Below, one piece after another: positions 21,742 to 31,179 of a stretch of 64,000 bases of DNA. This DNA is from Stigmatella aurantiaca (lineage in GTDB: Bacteria; Myxococcota; Myxococcia; Myxococcales; Myxococcaceae). The notes below the pieces were generated by a model. That model did no database searches. It worked only from the letters and a program-made list of their open reading frames with translations, and had not been told where the DNA came from. The DNA lies in NCBI RefSeq assembly GCF_900109545.1, contig NZ_FOAP01000008.1, positions 1 to 64,000 on the forward strand. Reading direction: 5' to 3'. The translations under genes were made by a program, and so were the position numbers. Position 1 is the stretch's first letter, and each line of letters starts with the position of its first letter.

Positions 21742-23323
21742 GCAGCAGGTCCTTGAGGCGGTCCAGGGAGTCCGCGTCCTGGGGCTTCTTGTCCAGGCGC
21801 CAGCGGGCAATGCGCGGGAAGCGCAGGGCCACGCCCGACTTGTGCCGGGGCGAGGCGGCGATGCCCTCGAAGTGCAGCTCGAACACCTGCTCGGGCGCCA
21901 CGGAGCGCACCGGGCCGAACTTCTCCTTGGTGTGGGCGCGGATCCACCGGTCCAGCTTGGAGATCTCCTGGTCCGAGAGCCCCGAGTACGCCTTGGCCAC
22001 CGGCAGCAGGTCCTCGCCGTTCCACACCGCGAAGGTGTAGTCCGTGTAGAGCGAGGCCCGCCGGCCGTGCCCCGGGTGCGCGTACAGGAGCACCGCGTCC
22101 ACGGTGAACGGATCGATCTTCCACTTCCACCAGTCCCCGCGCTTGCGCCCGTGCTGGTAGGTGGACTCCATGCGCTTGAGCATGAAGCCCTCGACGTTGC
22201 GCTCGCGGGACTCGTGCCGCAGCTCCGCCAGGGCCTCCCAGGATTCCGGCGACACCGCGGGCGACACGGTGAAGCCCGGCTTGTCCTTCAAGAGGGCCAC
22301 CAGCCGCGCGCGGCGCTCCCGCAGGGGCTTGCCGCGCAGATCCTCGCCTCCCTCCTCCAGCAAGTCATAGGCGATGAAGGCCGCGGGGGCCTCGGCCAGC
22401 ACCTTGGCGGTCAGCTTCTGCCGGCCGATGCGCCGCTGGAGCCGGCTGAAGGGCAGGGGCTTGCCGTCCTCGTAGGCCAGCACCTCTCCGTCCAGCACCA
22501 CCCCGTCCGGCAGGGCCGCCGCGGCCTCGGTGATTTCCGGAAAGCGCTCGGTGATGAGCTCCTCGCCCCGGCTCCACAGGTACACCTGCCCGTGGCGCCG
22601 GATGAGCTGGCCGCGGATGCCATCCCACTTCCACTCGATGAGCCAGTCCGCGGGCTCTCCCAGTGCCTCCACGGGCTGCTCCAGCGGGGAGGCGAGATAG
22701 AAAGGATACGGGCGGGAGACATCGCCGTCCGAGACATCGGGCGAGAGGAGTTGCTCGAAGAAGGTGCGCGTGGGGGACCACGTGCCCATCAGCCGGTGCG
22801 ACACGGTGGCCGGGGGCAGCCCCGCCACCTGGGCCACGGCGCGCACCACCAGCGTGTCCGACACGCCCACCCGCAGCTCGCCCGTGAGCAGCTTGTTGAG
22901 CAGGAACAGCTCCCGTCTGGGCAGCGTGTGCCACCAGGAGAGCACCTGCTCGCGCTGCTCGGGGACCTCCAGCTCCTTCAAGGGCAGGAGCCGCTCCTCC
23001 AGCCACCACGACAGGGGCATCTCCTCGGGGGCGGGGGGGCGCTCGTACTGGTCGAGCAGCAGCGCGATGACCTCCGCCAGGTCGCCCACGGAGGCGTACA
23101 CCTCGTCGAAGAGCCAGTCGGGCGTGCCCGTCAGCTCCTGCGTCCACTGGGCCAGGAGCTTGGAGGTCAGCAGCCGCTTCAGGCGCCGGCCCGTGAGGAA
23201 GTACAGCCCCCAGGCCGCATCCTGGGGCGGTGCCTCCCGGAAGTAGCCCACCATGGCCTCCACCTTGGCGTTGGTGGAGGTGGTGGCGTCCAGCGCCTCG
23301 TACAGGTCCGCGAGCCGTCGCAC
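21728..23323 (-). CDS. ATP-dependent DNA ligase (repair type)
   Basis: An ATP-dependent ligase of 531 residues. An N-terminal DNA-binding domain (about 1-200) is followed by the nucleotidyltransferase domain with the adenylated Lys in WKWDGIRG (near Lys232), VVLDGEVLAY, the motif EGFMLKR and WWKWK, and a C-terminal OB domain. It lies in the repair operon with exonuclease, helicase and phosphoesterase and would seal nicks after processing. The GTG at 23323 begins with the conserved LADLYEALD; the exonuclease gene stops one base upstream of it. Confidence 0.94.
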   Translation of the reverse strand: MRRLADLYEALDATTSTNAKVEAMVGYFREAPPQDAAWGLYFLTGRRLKRLLTSKLLAQWTQELTGTPDWLFDEVYASVGDLAEVIALLLDQYERPPAPEEMPLSWWLEERLLPLKELEVPEQREQVLSWWHTLPRRELFLLNKLLTGELRVGVSDTLVVRAVAQVAGLPPATVSHRLMGTWSPTRTFFEQLLSPDVSDGDVSRPYPFYLASPLEQPVEALGEPADWLIEWKWDGIRGQLIRRHGQVYLWSRGEELITERFPEITEAAAALPDGVVLDGEVLAYEDGKPLPFSRLQRRIGRQKLTAKVLAEAPAAFIAYDLLEEGGEDLRGKPLRERRARLVALLKDKPGFTVSPAVSPESWEALAELRHESRERNVEGFMLKRMESTYQHGRKRGDWWKWKIDPFTVDAVLLYAHPGHGRRASLYTDYTFAVWNGEDLLPVAKAYSGLSDQEISKLDRWIRAHTKEKFGPVRSVAPEQVFELHFEGIAASPRHKSGVALRFPRIARWRLDKKPQDADSLDRLKDLLHAQH

Positions 23324-23324
23324 G

Positions 23325-24347
23325 TCAGTCCTCCGCCTCGCCCTCGAAGGGGGTGGCAAGGGGCGCCGCGTCCAGCCCCTGCTCGCGCAGGTAGCGCGCG
23401 AGCTGATCGCTGAACCCGTGGGTGGCGAGCACCCGCGCGGCCTGGGTGTCCTTCACCGTCCGCAACAGCTCGGGCCAGTCCGCATGGTCCGAGAGCACGA
23501 AGCCCCGGTCGAACCCGCGCCGCCGCCGGTTGCCGCGCACGCGCATCCACCCCGAGGCGAACGCCGTGGCGTAGTCCCCGAAGCGCCGCATCCACGTCGA
23601 GCCCCCCGCGCTGGGCGGGGCGAGCACGAGCGCGCCCGTGAACGAGGCCCCCTTCTCCGTCTCGGACACGAGCTGCGTGGGCACCATCTTCACGCCCGCC
23701 TCGCGGTAGCACGCCACGAGCCCGTTCACGGCGCCATGCACCAGCACGGGCCGGTCCGTCAGCCGGGAGAGCTCCCCGAGGATGCGCTGCGCCTTGCCCA
23801 GCGCGTAGCAGAACAGCACCGAGGCGCGCCCTGCCTCGCGGTTGCCGTCCCACCAGCGCAGGATGTCCTCGGCCACCAGCCGCGGGTCATCCCAGCGGTA
23901 GATGGGCAGGCCAAACGTCGCCTCGGTGATGAAGGTGTCGCAGCGCACCACCTCGAACGGGGTACACGTCGGGTCCGGCGTGCGCTTGTAGTCCCCGGAG
24001 ACGATCCACACCTCGCCCCGGTGCTCGATGCGGATCTGCGCGCTGCCCAGCACGTGCCCCGCCGGGTGGAAGCTCACGGTGGTCTCCCCCACGGTGAGCC
24101 GCTCGCCGTACTCCAGCGTGGCCAGCTCTGTGTTCGCCCCCAGCCGCTTATGCAGAAGCCCCTGGCCCGCCCGGGCCGCCAGGTAGCGCTGGCTGCCTCC
24201 GCGCGCGTGGTCCCCGTGTGCATGGGTGATGAGGGCCCGCTCCACGGGCCGCCAGGGATCGATGTGGAAGTTGCCCGGGGGGCAGAACAAGCCCTGAGGC
24301 GTCACCGAGACCAGCGGCGGTCTGTCCTGGAACGGGTAGGTGCCCAC
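23325..24347 (-). CDS. Ligase-associated DNA exonuclease (metallo-beta-lactamase fold)
   Basis: A metallo-beta-lactamase/beta-CASP type nuclease related to SNM1 and Artemis. The metal motif HAHGDH lies at about 42-47, and later signature parts read HPAGHVLGSAQI, SGDYKRT and, near the end, SDHADW. The group is the exonuclease that accompanies ATP-dependent ligase and Lhr-like helicase in a DNA damage set. I prefer the GTG at 24347 (340 residues, usual family length); an in-frame ATG at 24437 would add 30 residues that look non-coding. It heads the operon and diverges from trpE. Confidence 0.88.
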   Translation of the reverse strand: MGTYPFQDRPPLVSVTPQGLFCPPGNFHIDPWRPVERALITHAHGDHARGGSQRYLAARAGQGLLHKRLGANTELATLEYGERLTVGETTVSFHPAGHVLGSAQIRIEHRGEVWIVSGDYKRTPDPTCTPFEVVRCDTFITEATFGLPIYRWDDPRLVAEDILRWWDGNREAGRASVLFCYALGKAQRILGELSRLTDRPVLVHGAVNGLVACYREAGVKMVPTQLVSETEKGASFTGALVLAPPSAGGSTWMRRFGDYATAFASGWMRVRGNRRRRGFDRGFVLSDHADWPELLRTVKDTQAARVLATHGFSDQLARYLREQGLDAAPLATPFEGEAED

Positions 24348-24487
24348 GCGTCCAATTTGGTAACGGCCGCCCAGACCGGCGGCGGGAAGGGACGGCGCCT
24401 CAGTGCCCGCTGCCTCCAAGCCCGGCCAGGCAGCCAACCCCTCTTCCTGTGCCTTGCACTCCTTGTAAATCCAAAGGGGTAGGGGAA

Positions 24488-24515
24488 TTGGGTCGATGGT
24501 GGGAATGGATATTTT
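24488..24515 (+). promoter_or_regulatory. Candidate sigma-70 type promoter for trpEG
   Basis: TTGGGT (24488-24493) is followed after 16 bases by TATTTT (24510-24515), an AT-rich word that stands out in this genome. It lies 93 bases before the trpE start. The -10 matches the consensus at four of six positions. The leader after it contains a CCTGGC/GCCAGG inverted pair but no clear terminator. Confidence 0.4.
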
Positions 24516-24607
24516 CGATGAAAACGGACCTGGCCCTTGGCACCGCGCAGCGCTCGGGGGACACTGGGGCGGACCCTGCCAGGATGTTCACAGCCAGGGG
24601 GGAAACG

Positions 24608-26113
24608 ATGACGATGAACGCAGAAGAGCGGAAGGCGGCGTACCGCCAGCGCGCGGAGAAGGGCGAGGCGGTCCCCGTCTCGGTGGACATTCCTGCGGAT
24701 CTCGACACGCCGCTGTCGGTCTATCTGAAGCTGGGGTTGGGGGCCGGGCAGCGGGGCTTCGTGCTCGAGTCGTGCCACGGCGGAGAGAGCTTTGGCCGCT
24801 ACAGCCACGTGGGCACCGCGCCCGCGGGCCGCGTCCGGCTCGACCGGGGCGGGGCCACGGTGTGGCGCGGGGAAAGGCAGGAGCGCCGCGACGGCAAGCC
24901 GCTGGACGTGCTCCGCACGCTCTGGAAGGAGCTGGCGGTGGCGTCGTTGCCCGGCGAGGCGCCGTTCCTCGGCGGGCTCGTGGGCTACATGGGCTACAAC
25001 TGCATGTCCTGGTTCGAGCGCCACATCCCGGACCGGCACCCGAGCGACTTGTCCTTCCCGGACTCCGAGTGGCTCCTGTGCGAGGAGTTCGTCACCCACG
25101 ACTCGCGCAGCCAATCGCTGCGGCCCACGGTGATTGCCCGGCCGTCGATGTTCGGCAGCGTGGCCCAGGCGCTGAAGGACGCGGAGGAGCGCGCGGAGGC
25201 CCTGGCCGAGCGCCTGCGCCGGCCGCTGCCGCCGGAGGCCTATACGTCGGCCCCGAAGATGCGCGGCGAGCCCGAGATGGTGGTCCACTGGGACCGCGCC
25301 GGGTACGAGGCCGCCGTGGAGCGCGTGAAGGAGTACATCCGCGCGGGCGACTGCATGCAGGTGGTGCTGGCGCGGCGGTTCGAGTCTCCGGGTGCGCCGC
25401 CGCCCTTGAGCCTCTACCGGGCGCTGCGGCGGGTGAACCCCTCGCCGTACCTGTTCCTGGTGGAGCTGGGCGAGGCGCGCGCGCTGGTGGGCGCCTCCCC
25501 CGAGCTGCTGGTGCAGGTGCGGGATGGGGACGTGGTGGTGCGCCCCATCGCCGGCACGCGGCGCCGGGGCAACAGCGAGGCCGAGGACCAGGCGCTGGAG
25601 AAGGAGCTGCTCGCCGACGAGAAGGAGCGCGCCGAGCACACCATGCTCGTGGACCTGGGGCGCAATGACGTGGGCCGCGTGGCGGCTCCGGGCTCCGTGA
25701 AGGTCGAGGAGCTGATGATCATCGAGCGCTACAGCCACGTGATGCACATCGTCTCGCAGGTGCGCGGCAAGCTGGGCAAGGGCTTCGACGCCCTGGATGC
25801 GCTGGCGTGCACGTTCCCGGCGGGCACGGTGTCGGGGGCGCCGAAGATCCGCGCGATGCAGATCATCGACGAGCTGGAGCCGATGCGCCGCGGGCCGTAC
25901 TCGGGCGCGGTGGGCTACCTGAGCTTCTGCGGCACGTTGGATGTGGCCATCGCGCTGCGGACGTTCTTCGTGGACGGAGACCGCACGTTCTGGACCGCGG
26001 GCGCGGGCCTGGTGGCGGACTCGGTGCCCCGGCTGGAGGCGGATGAGACGGAGGCCAAGGCGCGCGCGCTCGGCGCGGCGCTGAAGCTGGCCCGTGAGGG
26101 AGGTGGACGGTGA
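24608..26113 (+). CDS. trpE: Anthranilate synthase component I
   Basis: The chorismate-using subunit of anthranilate synthase, 501 residues. The N-terminal part holds the feedback region around residues 20-60. The catalytic chorismate-binding domain shows RRFE, NPSPYLF, ASPELLV, the IAGTRRRG loop, DLGRNDVGRVA and FPAGTVSGAPKIRAM. The ATG at 24608 follows the strong ribosome binding site AGGGGGG. Its stop overlaps the trpG start (GTGA). It makes anthranilate from chorismate with ammonia supplied by TrpG. Confidence 0.96.
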   Translation: MTMNAEERKAAYRQRAEKGEAVPVSVDIPADLDTPLSVYLKLGLGAGQRGFVLESCHGGESFGRYSHVGTAPAGRVRLDRGGATVWRGERQERRDGKPLDVLRTLWKELAVASLPGEAPFLGGLVGYMGYNCMSWFERHIPDRHPSDLSFPDSEWLLCEEFVTHDSRSQSLRPTVIARPSMFGSVAQALKDAEERAEALAERLRRPLPPEAYTSAPKMRGEPEMVVHWDRAGYEAAVERVKEYIRAGDCMQVVLARRFESPGAPPPLSLYRALRRVNPSPYLFLVELGEARALVGASPELLVQVRDGDVVVRPIAGTRRRGNSEAEDQALEKELLADEKERAEHTMLVDLGRNDVGRVAAPGSVKVEELMIIERYSHVMHIVSQVRGKLGKGFDALDALACTFPAGTVSGAPKIRAMQIIDELEPMRRGPYSGAVGYLSFCGTLDVAIALRTFFVDGDRTFWTAGAGLVADSVPRLEADETEAKARALGAALKLAREGGGR

Positions 26114-26673
26114 TCCTCGTCATCGACAACTACGACTCGTTTACCTTCAACCTCGTGCAGCTCTTGTACACGCTGGGCGCCGAGGTGAGGGTGGAGCGCA
26201 ACGACGAGATCGACGCCGCCGGGGTGGCGGCCTCGGGCGCCTCGCACGTGGTGGTGTCGCCGGGCCCCTGCACGCCGTATGAGGCAGGGGTGAGCATGGC
26301 GGCCATCCGCGACGCGAAGGTGCCCGTGTTCGGCGTCTGCCTGGGGCACCAGTCCATCGGCGCGGTGTTCGGGGGCAAGGTGATCCGGGCCCCGGAGCCC
26401 ATCCACGGCAAGACGTCGCCGGTGAAGCACGAGGGCACGGGCCTGTTCACGGGGATGAAGCAGGGCTTCCAGGCGGGGCGCTACCACTCGCTGGTGGTGG
26501 AGGCCTCGTCGCTGCCCGGGGATCTCCAGGCCACGGCGTGGACGCCGGACGGGCTCATCATGGGCCTGCGGCACAAGACGCGGCCGGTGGTGGGCGTGCA
26601 GTTCCATCCGGAGAGCGTGCTCACGCCGGATGGGCCGACGCTGGTGAAGAACTTCCTGGAAGGCCGTTACTGA
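26110..26673 (+). CDS. trpG: Anthranilate synthase component II (glutamine amidotransferase)
   Basis: A 187-residue class I glutamine amidotransferase that feeds ammonia to TrpE. The N-terminus IDNYDSFTFNLVQ, the oxyanion loop SPGPCTP, the nucleophile Cys in VFGVCLGHQSIG and the HPES motif with the catalytic His-Glu near the C-terminus are all present. Translation starts at GTG inside the trpE stop (GTGA), so the two subunits are made together. A stem-loop follows 10 bases after the stop. Confidence 0.96.
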   Translation: MILVIDNYDSFTFNLVQLLYTLGAEVRVERNDEIDAAGVAASGASHVVVSPGPCTPYEAGVSMAAIRDAKVPVFGVCLGHQSIGAVFGGKVIRAPEPIHGKTSPVKHEGTGLFTGMKQGFQAGRYHSLVVEASSLPGDLQATAWTPDGLIMGLRHKTRPVVGVQFHPESVLTPDGPTLVKNFLEGRY

Positions 26674-26682
26674 GAGGCTGAC

Positions 26683-26704
26683 GGGCGCTCCCGGAGGAGC
26701 GCCC
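26683..26704. terminator. Shared terminator hairpin between trpEG and trpA
   Basis: GGGCGCTCC (26683-26691) and GGAGCGCCC (26696-26704) form a perfect 9-base stem closed by a CGGA tetraloop. It lies in the 51-base gap between the convergent ends of trpG and trpA and can serve both transcripts. There is no U tract on either side. Confidence 0.6.
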
Positions 26705-26724
26705 GCGGCCCGGCGCTGAAGCCG

Positions 26725-27516
26725 TTACCGCTTCAGGCCGCGCTTGATCTCCGCGCAGAGCTGACGCGCCGCGGACGGACCGTCCGCGTGCGCCGCACGC
26801 ACGAGAGCACTGCCCACCACCACGCCATCCGCATGCGCGCCAATCGCGCGCGCCTGCTCCGCGGTGGAGATGCCGAACCCGGCCGTGATGGGTACCGGCG
26901 AGGCTCGCTTCACCAGCTCGAGCCGCGAGGAGAGGTCCGCGGGCAGCTCGGCGCGCATGCCCGTCACGCCCGCCACGGACACGCAGTAGACGAAGCCACG
27001 GGCGTCCTTTGCAATCGCCTCGGCGCGTGCCGGGGGCGTGGTGGGCGCGCACAGGGGGATGAGGTCCATGCCGGCCGCATCGAAGGCCGCGCGGATCCCC
27101 ACGCTCTCCTCCGGCGGCAGGTCCGGGAGGATGGTTCCGGAGATGCCCTTCTCCCGGGCCAGCTTCGCGTACTTCTCCTGGCCCATCGCCATCACCACGT
27201 TGATGTACGTCATCACCACGAGCGGCGTCTCGGGGCAGCGCTTGCGCACCTCGGGCACCACCTCGTCCAGCACGCGCTTGAGTGAGGCTCCCGCCTTCAG
27301 CGCCCGCTCCGAGGCCGCCTGGATGACGGGCCCGTCCGCGATCGGGTCACTGAACGCCACGCCGATCTCCAGGATGTCCGCGCCGCCTTCCACCATCGCC
27401 GCGAAGACATCCACCGAGCGGGCCAGGTCCGGATCTCCCGCCATGGCGTACGCCACCAGCGCGCCTTCGCCCCGAGCCTTCGCCTTCGCGAAGGCCGCCG
27501 CGATCTCTCCACTCAT
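26725..27516 (-). CDS. trpA: Tryptophan synthase alpha subunit
   Basis: A TIM-barrel enzyme of 263 residues that releases indole from indole-3-glycerol phosphate for the beta subunit. The catalytic Glu is in [12 protein letters not shown] (near residue 49) and the Asp in [10 protein letters not shown]; the phosphate-binding part reads ITAGFGIST. The ATG at 27516 overlaps the trpB stop (ATGA). It is the last gene of the aroF-trpDCFBA operon. Confidence 0.96.
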   Translation of the reverse strand: MSGEIAAAFAKAKARGEGALVAYAMAGDPDLARSVDVFAAMVEGGADILEIGVAFSDPIADGPVIQAASERALKAGASLKRVLDEVVPEVRKRCPETPLVVMTYINVVMAMGQEKYAKLAREKGISGTILPDLPPEESVGIRAAFDAAGMDLIPLCAPTTPPARAEAIAKDARGFVYCVSVAGVTGMRAELPADLSSRLELVKRASPVPITAGFGISTAEQARAIGAHADGVVVGSALVRAAHADGPSAARQLCAEIKRGLKR

Positions 27517-28727
27517 GACTTGTTCCCCGTGATGGCCGCAGGGATGCCCCGGGCCGCGATGGTGGCCACGTCCTTGTCGCCGCGGCCCGAGCAGTTGATG
27601 ACCAGGTGCTTGCCCTTGCCCAGCTCCCGCGCCAGCTCCGCGCCCCGCGCGAACGCGTGCGAGGTCTCCAGCGCCGGCAGGATGCCCTCGGAGCGCGACA
27701 CCTCGTAGAAGGCCTGGAGTGCCTCGTCGTCCGTCGCCGTGCGGATCTCCATGCGCCCCGTCTTCACCAGGTAGGCCAGCTCCGGGCCCACGCCCGGGTA
27801 GTCCAGACCGGCGGAGATGGAGTGGGCCTCCTGAATCTGTCCGTTCTCGTCCTGCAGCACCAGCGACCGCGAGCCGTGGAGCACGCCCTCGGTGCCCAGC
27901 GTGAGAGACGCGCCGTGCTGCTTGGTGTTCAGGCCGTGGCCGCCCGCCTCGACGCCCACTAGCCGCACCTGCTTGTCCCCGACGAACGGCTGGAGCACGC
28001 CGATGGCGTTCGAGCCGCCGCCCACGCACGCGATGATGGCATCCGGCAACTGGCCGAAGAGCGCGTGGGACTGCTTGCGCACCTCGTGGCCGATGATGGA
28101 TTGGAAGTCCCGGACGATGGTGGGGTAGGGGTGCGGCCCCGCCGCGCTGCCGATGACGTAGTGCGTGTCCTGCACCTGGGAGACCCAGGTGCGCATCGCC
28201 TCGTTCATCGCGTCCTTCAGCGTCTTCGAGCCCAGCTCCACCGGGCGCACCGTGGCGCCCAGCGCGCGCATGCGGAAGACGTTGAGCGCCTGGCGCTCCA
28301 CGTCCAGCGCGCCCATGTACACCTCGCACGGCAGGCCGAAGAGCGCGCACGCCGTCGCGGTGGCCACGCCGTGCTGGCCCGCGCCCGTCTCCGCGATGAT
28401 GCGCTTCTTGCCCATGCGCCGCGCCAGCAGCACCTGGCCGATGGTGTTGTTGATTTTGTGCGCGCCCGTGTGCGCCAGGTCCTCGCGCTTGAGCCACACC
28501 TGGGCGCCGCCCCAGGCCTCGGTGAGCCGGTACGCAGGCGTCAGCGGCGTCTCCCGGCCCACGAACTCCTTGAGGACCTGGGCCACCTGCTTGCCAAAGG
28601 ACGGGTCGGCCTGGGCCGCGGCGTAGGCGGCCTCCAGCTCCAGCAGGGCCGGGACGAGCGTCTCCGGCACATAGCGGCCTCCGAAGGGACCAAAGCGGCC
28701 AACGGTTGCGGAAGTCTCGATGCTCAT
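27513..28727 (-). CDS. trpB: Tryptophan synthase beta subunit
   Basis: The PLP enzyme that joins indole and serine, 404 residues. The start [15 protein letters not shown], the PLP Lys in [10 protein letters not shown]-like [12 protein letters not shown], the phosphate loop GGGSNAIG and the C-terminal NCSGRGDKD identify a TrpB1-type subunit that pairs with TrpA. It starts 18 bases after trpF and overlaps trpA by 4 bases, which favours equal amounts of the two subunits. Confidence 0.97.
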   Translation of the reverse strand: MSIETSATVGRFGPFGGRYVPETLVPALLELEAAYAAAQADPSFGKQVAQVLKEFVGRETPLTPAYRLTEAWGGAQVWLKREDLAHTGAHKINNTIGQVLLARRMGKKRIIAETGAGQHGVATATACALFGLPCEVYMGALDVERQALNVFRMRALGATVRPVELGSKTLKDAMNEAMRTWVSQVQDTHYVIGSAAGPHPYPTIVRDFQSIIGHEVRKQSHALFGQLPDAIIACVGGGSNAIGVLQPFVGDKQVRLVGVEAGGHGLNTKQHGASLTLGTEGVLHGSRSLVLQDENGQIQEAHSISAGLDYPGVGPELAYLVKTGRMEIRTATDDEALQAFYEVSRSEGILPALETSHAFARGAELARELGKGKHLVINCSGRGDKDVATIAARGIPAAITGNKS

Positions 28728-28745
28728 GGTGTTACTCCCTGAAGC

Positions 28746-29372
28746 TCACAGTGCCTTGGCGGCGCGAATGAACGTCCGCACCGCGTCCACATCCTTGATA
28801 CCCGGGCGGGACTCCACCCCACTCGCCACGTCCACACCATAGGGGCGCGTGGCGCGGACCGCCTCGGCCACATTGGCCGGCGTCAGCCCGCCCGCCACCA
28901 GCACGGGCACGCCCGCATCCGTCAGCCGCGCCACCAGGCTCCAGTCGAACGTCACGCCGCCGCCCCCGTAGCCGGGCGCCGCGCCGTCCAGGAGCAGCGC
29001 CGCCACATCCCCCACGCCCACGTACGTCCGCGCCCGCTCCACGTCCTCCTCGCCGCGCACCCGCAGGGCCTTGATGATGGGCACCCCGTAGCCGGTACAG
29101 GCCTCGGGCGGCTCATCCCCGTGGAGCTGCACCGCGGTGAGGCCGCACTCGCGCACCCGCGCGAGGATGGTGACCGGCGTCTCGTTGACGAAGACGCCCA
29201 CCACCGCGCCCAGCGCGGGCCGGGTCTTCGCCAGGGCCGCCGCCGTGGCGGGCTCCACGTAGCGGGGCGAGCGGGGGTAGAAGTTCAGCCCCAGCGCGTC
29301 CGTGCCCGCATCCCACGCCGCGCGGGCATCCTCCGGCCGCGTCACCCCACAAATCTTCACCCGGACGCTCAC
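28746..29372 (-). CDS. trpF: Phosphoribosylanthranilate isomerase
   Basis: A 208-residue TIM-barrel isomerase. It begins with KICGVTRPEDA, with the catalytic Cys, and has the usual VGVFVNE, QLHGDE (with the conserved Asp region), LLLDG and VASGVES signatures. The GTG at 29372 overlaps the trpC stop (GTGA), which sets the start. It converts phosphoribosylanthranilate to the CdRP intermediate used by TrpC. Confidence 0.95.
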   Translation of the reverse strand: MSVRVKICGVTRPEDARAAWDAGTDALGLNFYPRSPRYVEPATAAALAKTRPALGAVVGVFVNETPVTILARVRECGLTAVQLHGDEPPEACTGYGVPIIKALRVRGEEDVERARTYVGVGDVAALLLDGAAPGYGGGGVTFDWSLVARLTDAGVPVLVAGGLTPANVAEAVRATRPYGVDVASGVESRPGIKDVDAVRTFIRAAKAL

Positions 29373-30148
29373 TTCGTGCCGTCCCCGGCGGCCAGCAGCC
29401 GCGCCAGGGCCCGGCCCGGGTCCGCGTCCCGCAGGAGCGACTCGCCCACGAGCACCGCGTCCGCGCCGGCCGCCTGCGCCGCGGCGAAGTCCGCCGCCGT
29501 CTTCAGCCCGCTCTCGGCCACCAGCGCCCGGGAGCGCGCCCGCAGCCGGGGCATCACCCGGAGCGCCGTGGCCGTGTCCGTGCGCAGCGTGGACAGGTCC
29601 CGGTTGTTGATGCCCACCAGCTCCGCGCCCGCCGCCAGCGCCCGCTCGGCATGCGCCGCCGTGTGCGCCTCCACCAGGGCCGCGATCCGGCACGCCTTCG
29701 CCGTGGAGAGCATCTCCCGCAGGAGCCCGTCCTCCAGCGCGTCCGCGATGAGCAGCACCGCGTCCGCGCCCATCGCCGCGCTCTCCTCCACCTCCTGTGA
29801 GGCCACGAGGAAGTCCTTGCGCAGCACGGGCAGGCGGATGGCGGCGCGCACCTGATCCAGGTCCTCCACGCTGCCGCCGAAGTCCACGTCATCGGTGAGC
29901 ACGCTGATGGCGCTGGCGCCCCCGGCCTCGTACCCCCGGGCCACCTGGACGAGATCCTGATGGGGGAAGGGGCCGCCCGAGGGGCTGCGCCGCTTCACCT
30001 CGGCGATGACGTTGATGACCGCCTCCGGGCGGCGCTGGAGCAGGGCCGCCGTGAAGTCCCGGCCCGGAGGGCGTACCCGGGCGCCCAGGGGGGCGCGCGC
30101 GGCGAGCTCCCGGCGCTTGCGTGCGAAGATGTCCGCGAGCAGATTCAT
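29369..30148 (-). CDS. trpC: Indole-3-glycerol phosphate synthase
   Basis: A monofunctional enzyme of 259 residues. Motifs include VIAEVKRRSPSGG (Glu-Lys-Ser phosphate site), SVLTDDVDFGGS, VLRKDFLV, GINNRDLSTL and VAESGL near the C-terminus. It closes the indole ring in tryptophan synthesis. It overlaps trpD by 4 bases and trpF by 4 bases, so the three are translated in series. Confidence 0.96.
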   Translation of the reverse strand: MNLLADIFARKRRELAARAPLGARVRPPGRDFTAALLQRRPEAVINVIAEVKRRSPSGGPFPHQDLVQVARGYEAGGASAISVLTDDVDFGGSVEDLDQVRAAIRLPVLRKDFLVASQEVEESAAMGADAVLLIADALEDGLLREMLSTAKACRIAALVEAHTAAHAERALAAGAELVGINNRDLSTLRTDTATALRVMPRLRARSRALVAESGLKTAADFAAAQAAGADAVLVGESLLRDADPGRALARLLAAGDGTK

Positions 30149-31173
30149 TCCTGTTTCTCCGAGACGGCTCCCTGAATGAGTGCCGCGAGCTTGCGCGCCG
30201 CGGCCCCGGAGTCGATGGACTCCGCGGCCCGCTGGACGCCCTCGCGCAAATCGGCTGCTTTTCCCACGACAACGAGCGCGGCCCCGGCGTTGAGCAGCAC
30301 CGCGGTGCGCACCCCGGAGCGCTCTCCGTCCAGCAGCGCCCGGAGCATGCGCGCGTTCTCTGGCGCGTCTCCGCCGGCGATGGCCGAGGGCGGCACCCGC
30401 TCCAGCCCCACGTCCTCGGGGACGATGGTGAAGATGCGCACCGTGCCGTCCTCGCGGAGGTCCGCGACATCGGAAGGGCAGCAGGGGGAGATTTCATCCA
30501 GCCCGTCCTGGCCGTGGACCACCCAGGCGCGCTGGCTGCCCAGGCGCTTGAGCACGCGCGCCGTCTGCGACAGGCGCTCGCCGGCGAAGGTGCCCAGGAG
30601 CTGGTAGCGCGCCCCGGCGGGGTTCGTCAGCGGCCCCAGCAGGTTGAAGAGGTTGTGAAACCCCATCTCCCGGCGGGCCTGCGCCACGTGCCGCATGGTG
30701 CTGTGGTGCGCGGGGGCGAAGAGGAAGCCCAGCCCATGCTCCTCGATGTCGCGGGTGATGGACGCGTGGGGCCGGTTCATGGGCAGCCCCAAGGCCTCCA
30801 GCACGTCCGCGCTGCCGCAGCGGCTGGAGATGGCGCGGTTGCCGTGCTTGGCCACCGTGACCCCGGCCCCCGCGGCCACGAAGGCCACCGCGGTGGAGAT
30901 GTTGAAGGTGTGGGCGCCGTCGCCGCCGGTGCCGCACGTGTCCAGCACCACCTCGGCCTTGACGGGCAGCTTCGCCGCGCGCTCGCGCATGGCCTCGGCG
31001 GCCCCGAGAATCTCATCCTCGGTCTCGCCCTTCATCCGGAGCGCGGCGGCCAGCGCGCCCACCTGGGCGGGCGTGGCCTCGCCGGCCAGCATGACGCCCA
31101 TGACGGCGGTCATCTCCTCCCGGGTCAGGTCGCGCCGGCTCAACACGATGCCCAGCGCCTCTTTGAGTGTCAT
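30145..31173 (-). CDS. trpD: Anthranilate phosphoribosyltransferase
   Basis: A 342-residue enzyme that transfers phosphoribose to anthranilate. The glycine-rich PRPP loop LDTCGTGGDGAHTFNIST, the KHGNRAISSRCGSADVLEALG block and FAPAHHSTMRHV are intact. It is a stand-alone TrpD, not fused to TrpG. It starts 6 bases after aroF and overlaps trpC by 4 bases. Confidence 0.96.
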   Translation of the reverse strand: MTLKEALGIVLSRRDLTREEMTAVMGVMLAGEATPAQVGALAAALRMKGETEDEILGAAEAMRERAAKLPVKAEVVLDTCGTGGDGAHTFNISTAVAFVAAGAGVTVAKHGNRAISSRCGSADVLEALGLPMNRPHASITRDIEEHGLGFLFAPAHHSTMRHVAQARREMGFHNLFNLLGPLTNPAGARYQLLGTFAGERLSQTARVLKRLGSQRAWVVHGQDGLDEISPCCPSDVADLREDGTVRIFTIVPEDVGLERVPPSAIAGGDAPENARMLRALLDGERSGVRTAVLLNAGAALVVVGKAADLREGVQRAAESIDSGAAARKLAALIQGAVSEKQE

Positions 31174-31179
31174 GGGGGC

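Noticed and set aside
24497-24508. Three Trp codons in close order (TGG TGG GAA TGG) upstream of trpE, like an attenuator leader peptide
   Set aside because: The frame runs on into trpE without a stop, no terminator/antiterminator pair is visible, and the codons fall in the spacer of the likely promoter, so they are probably not transcribed.
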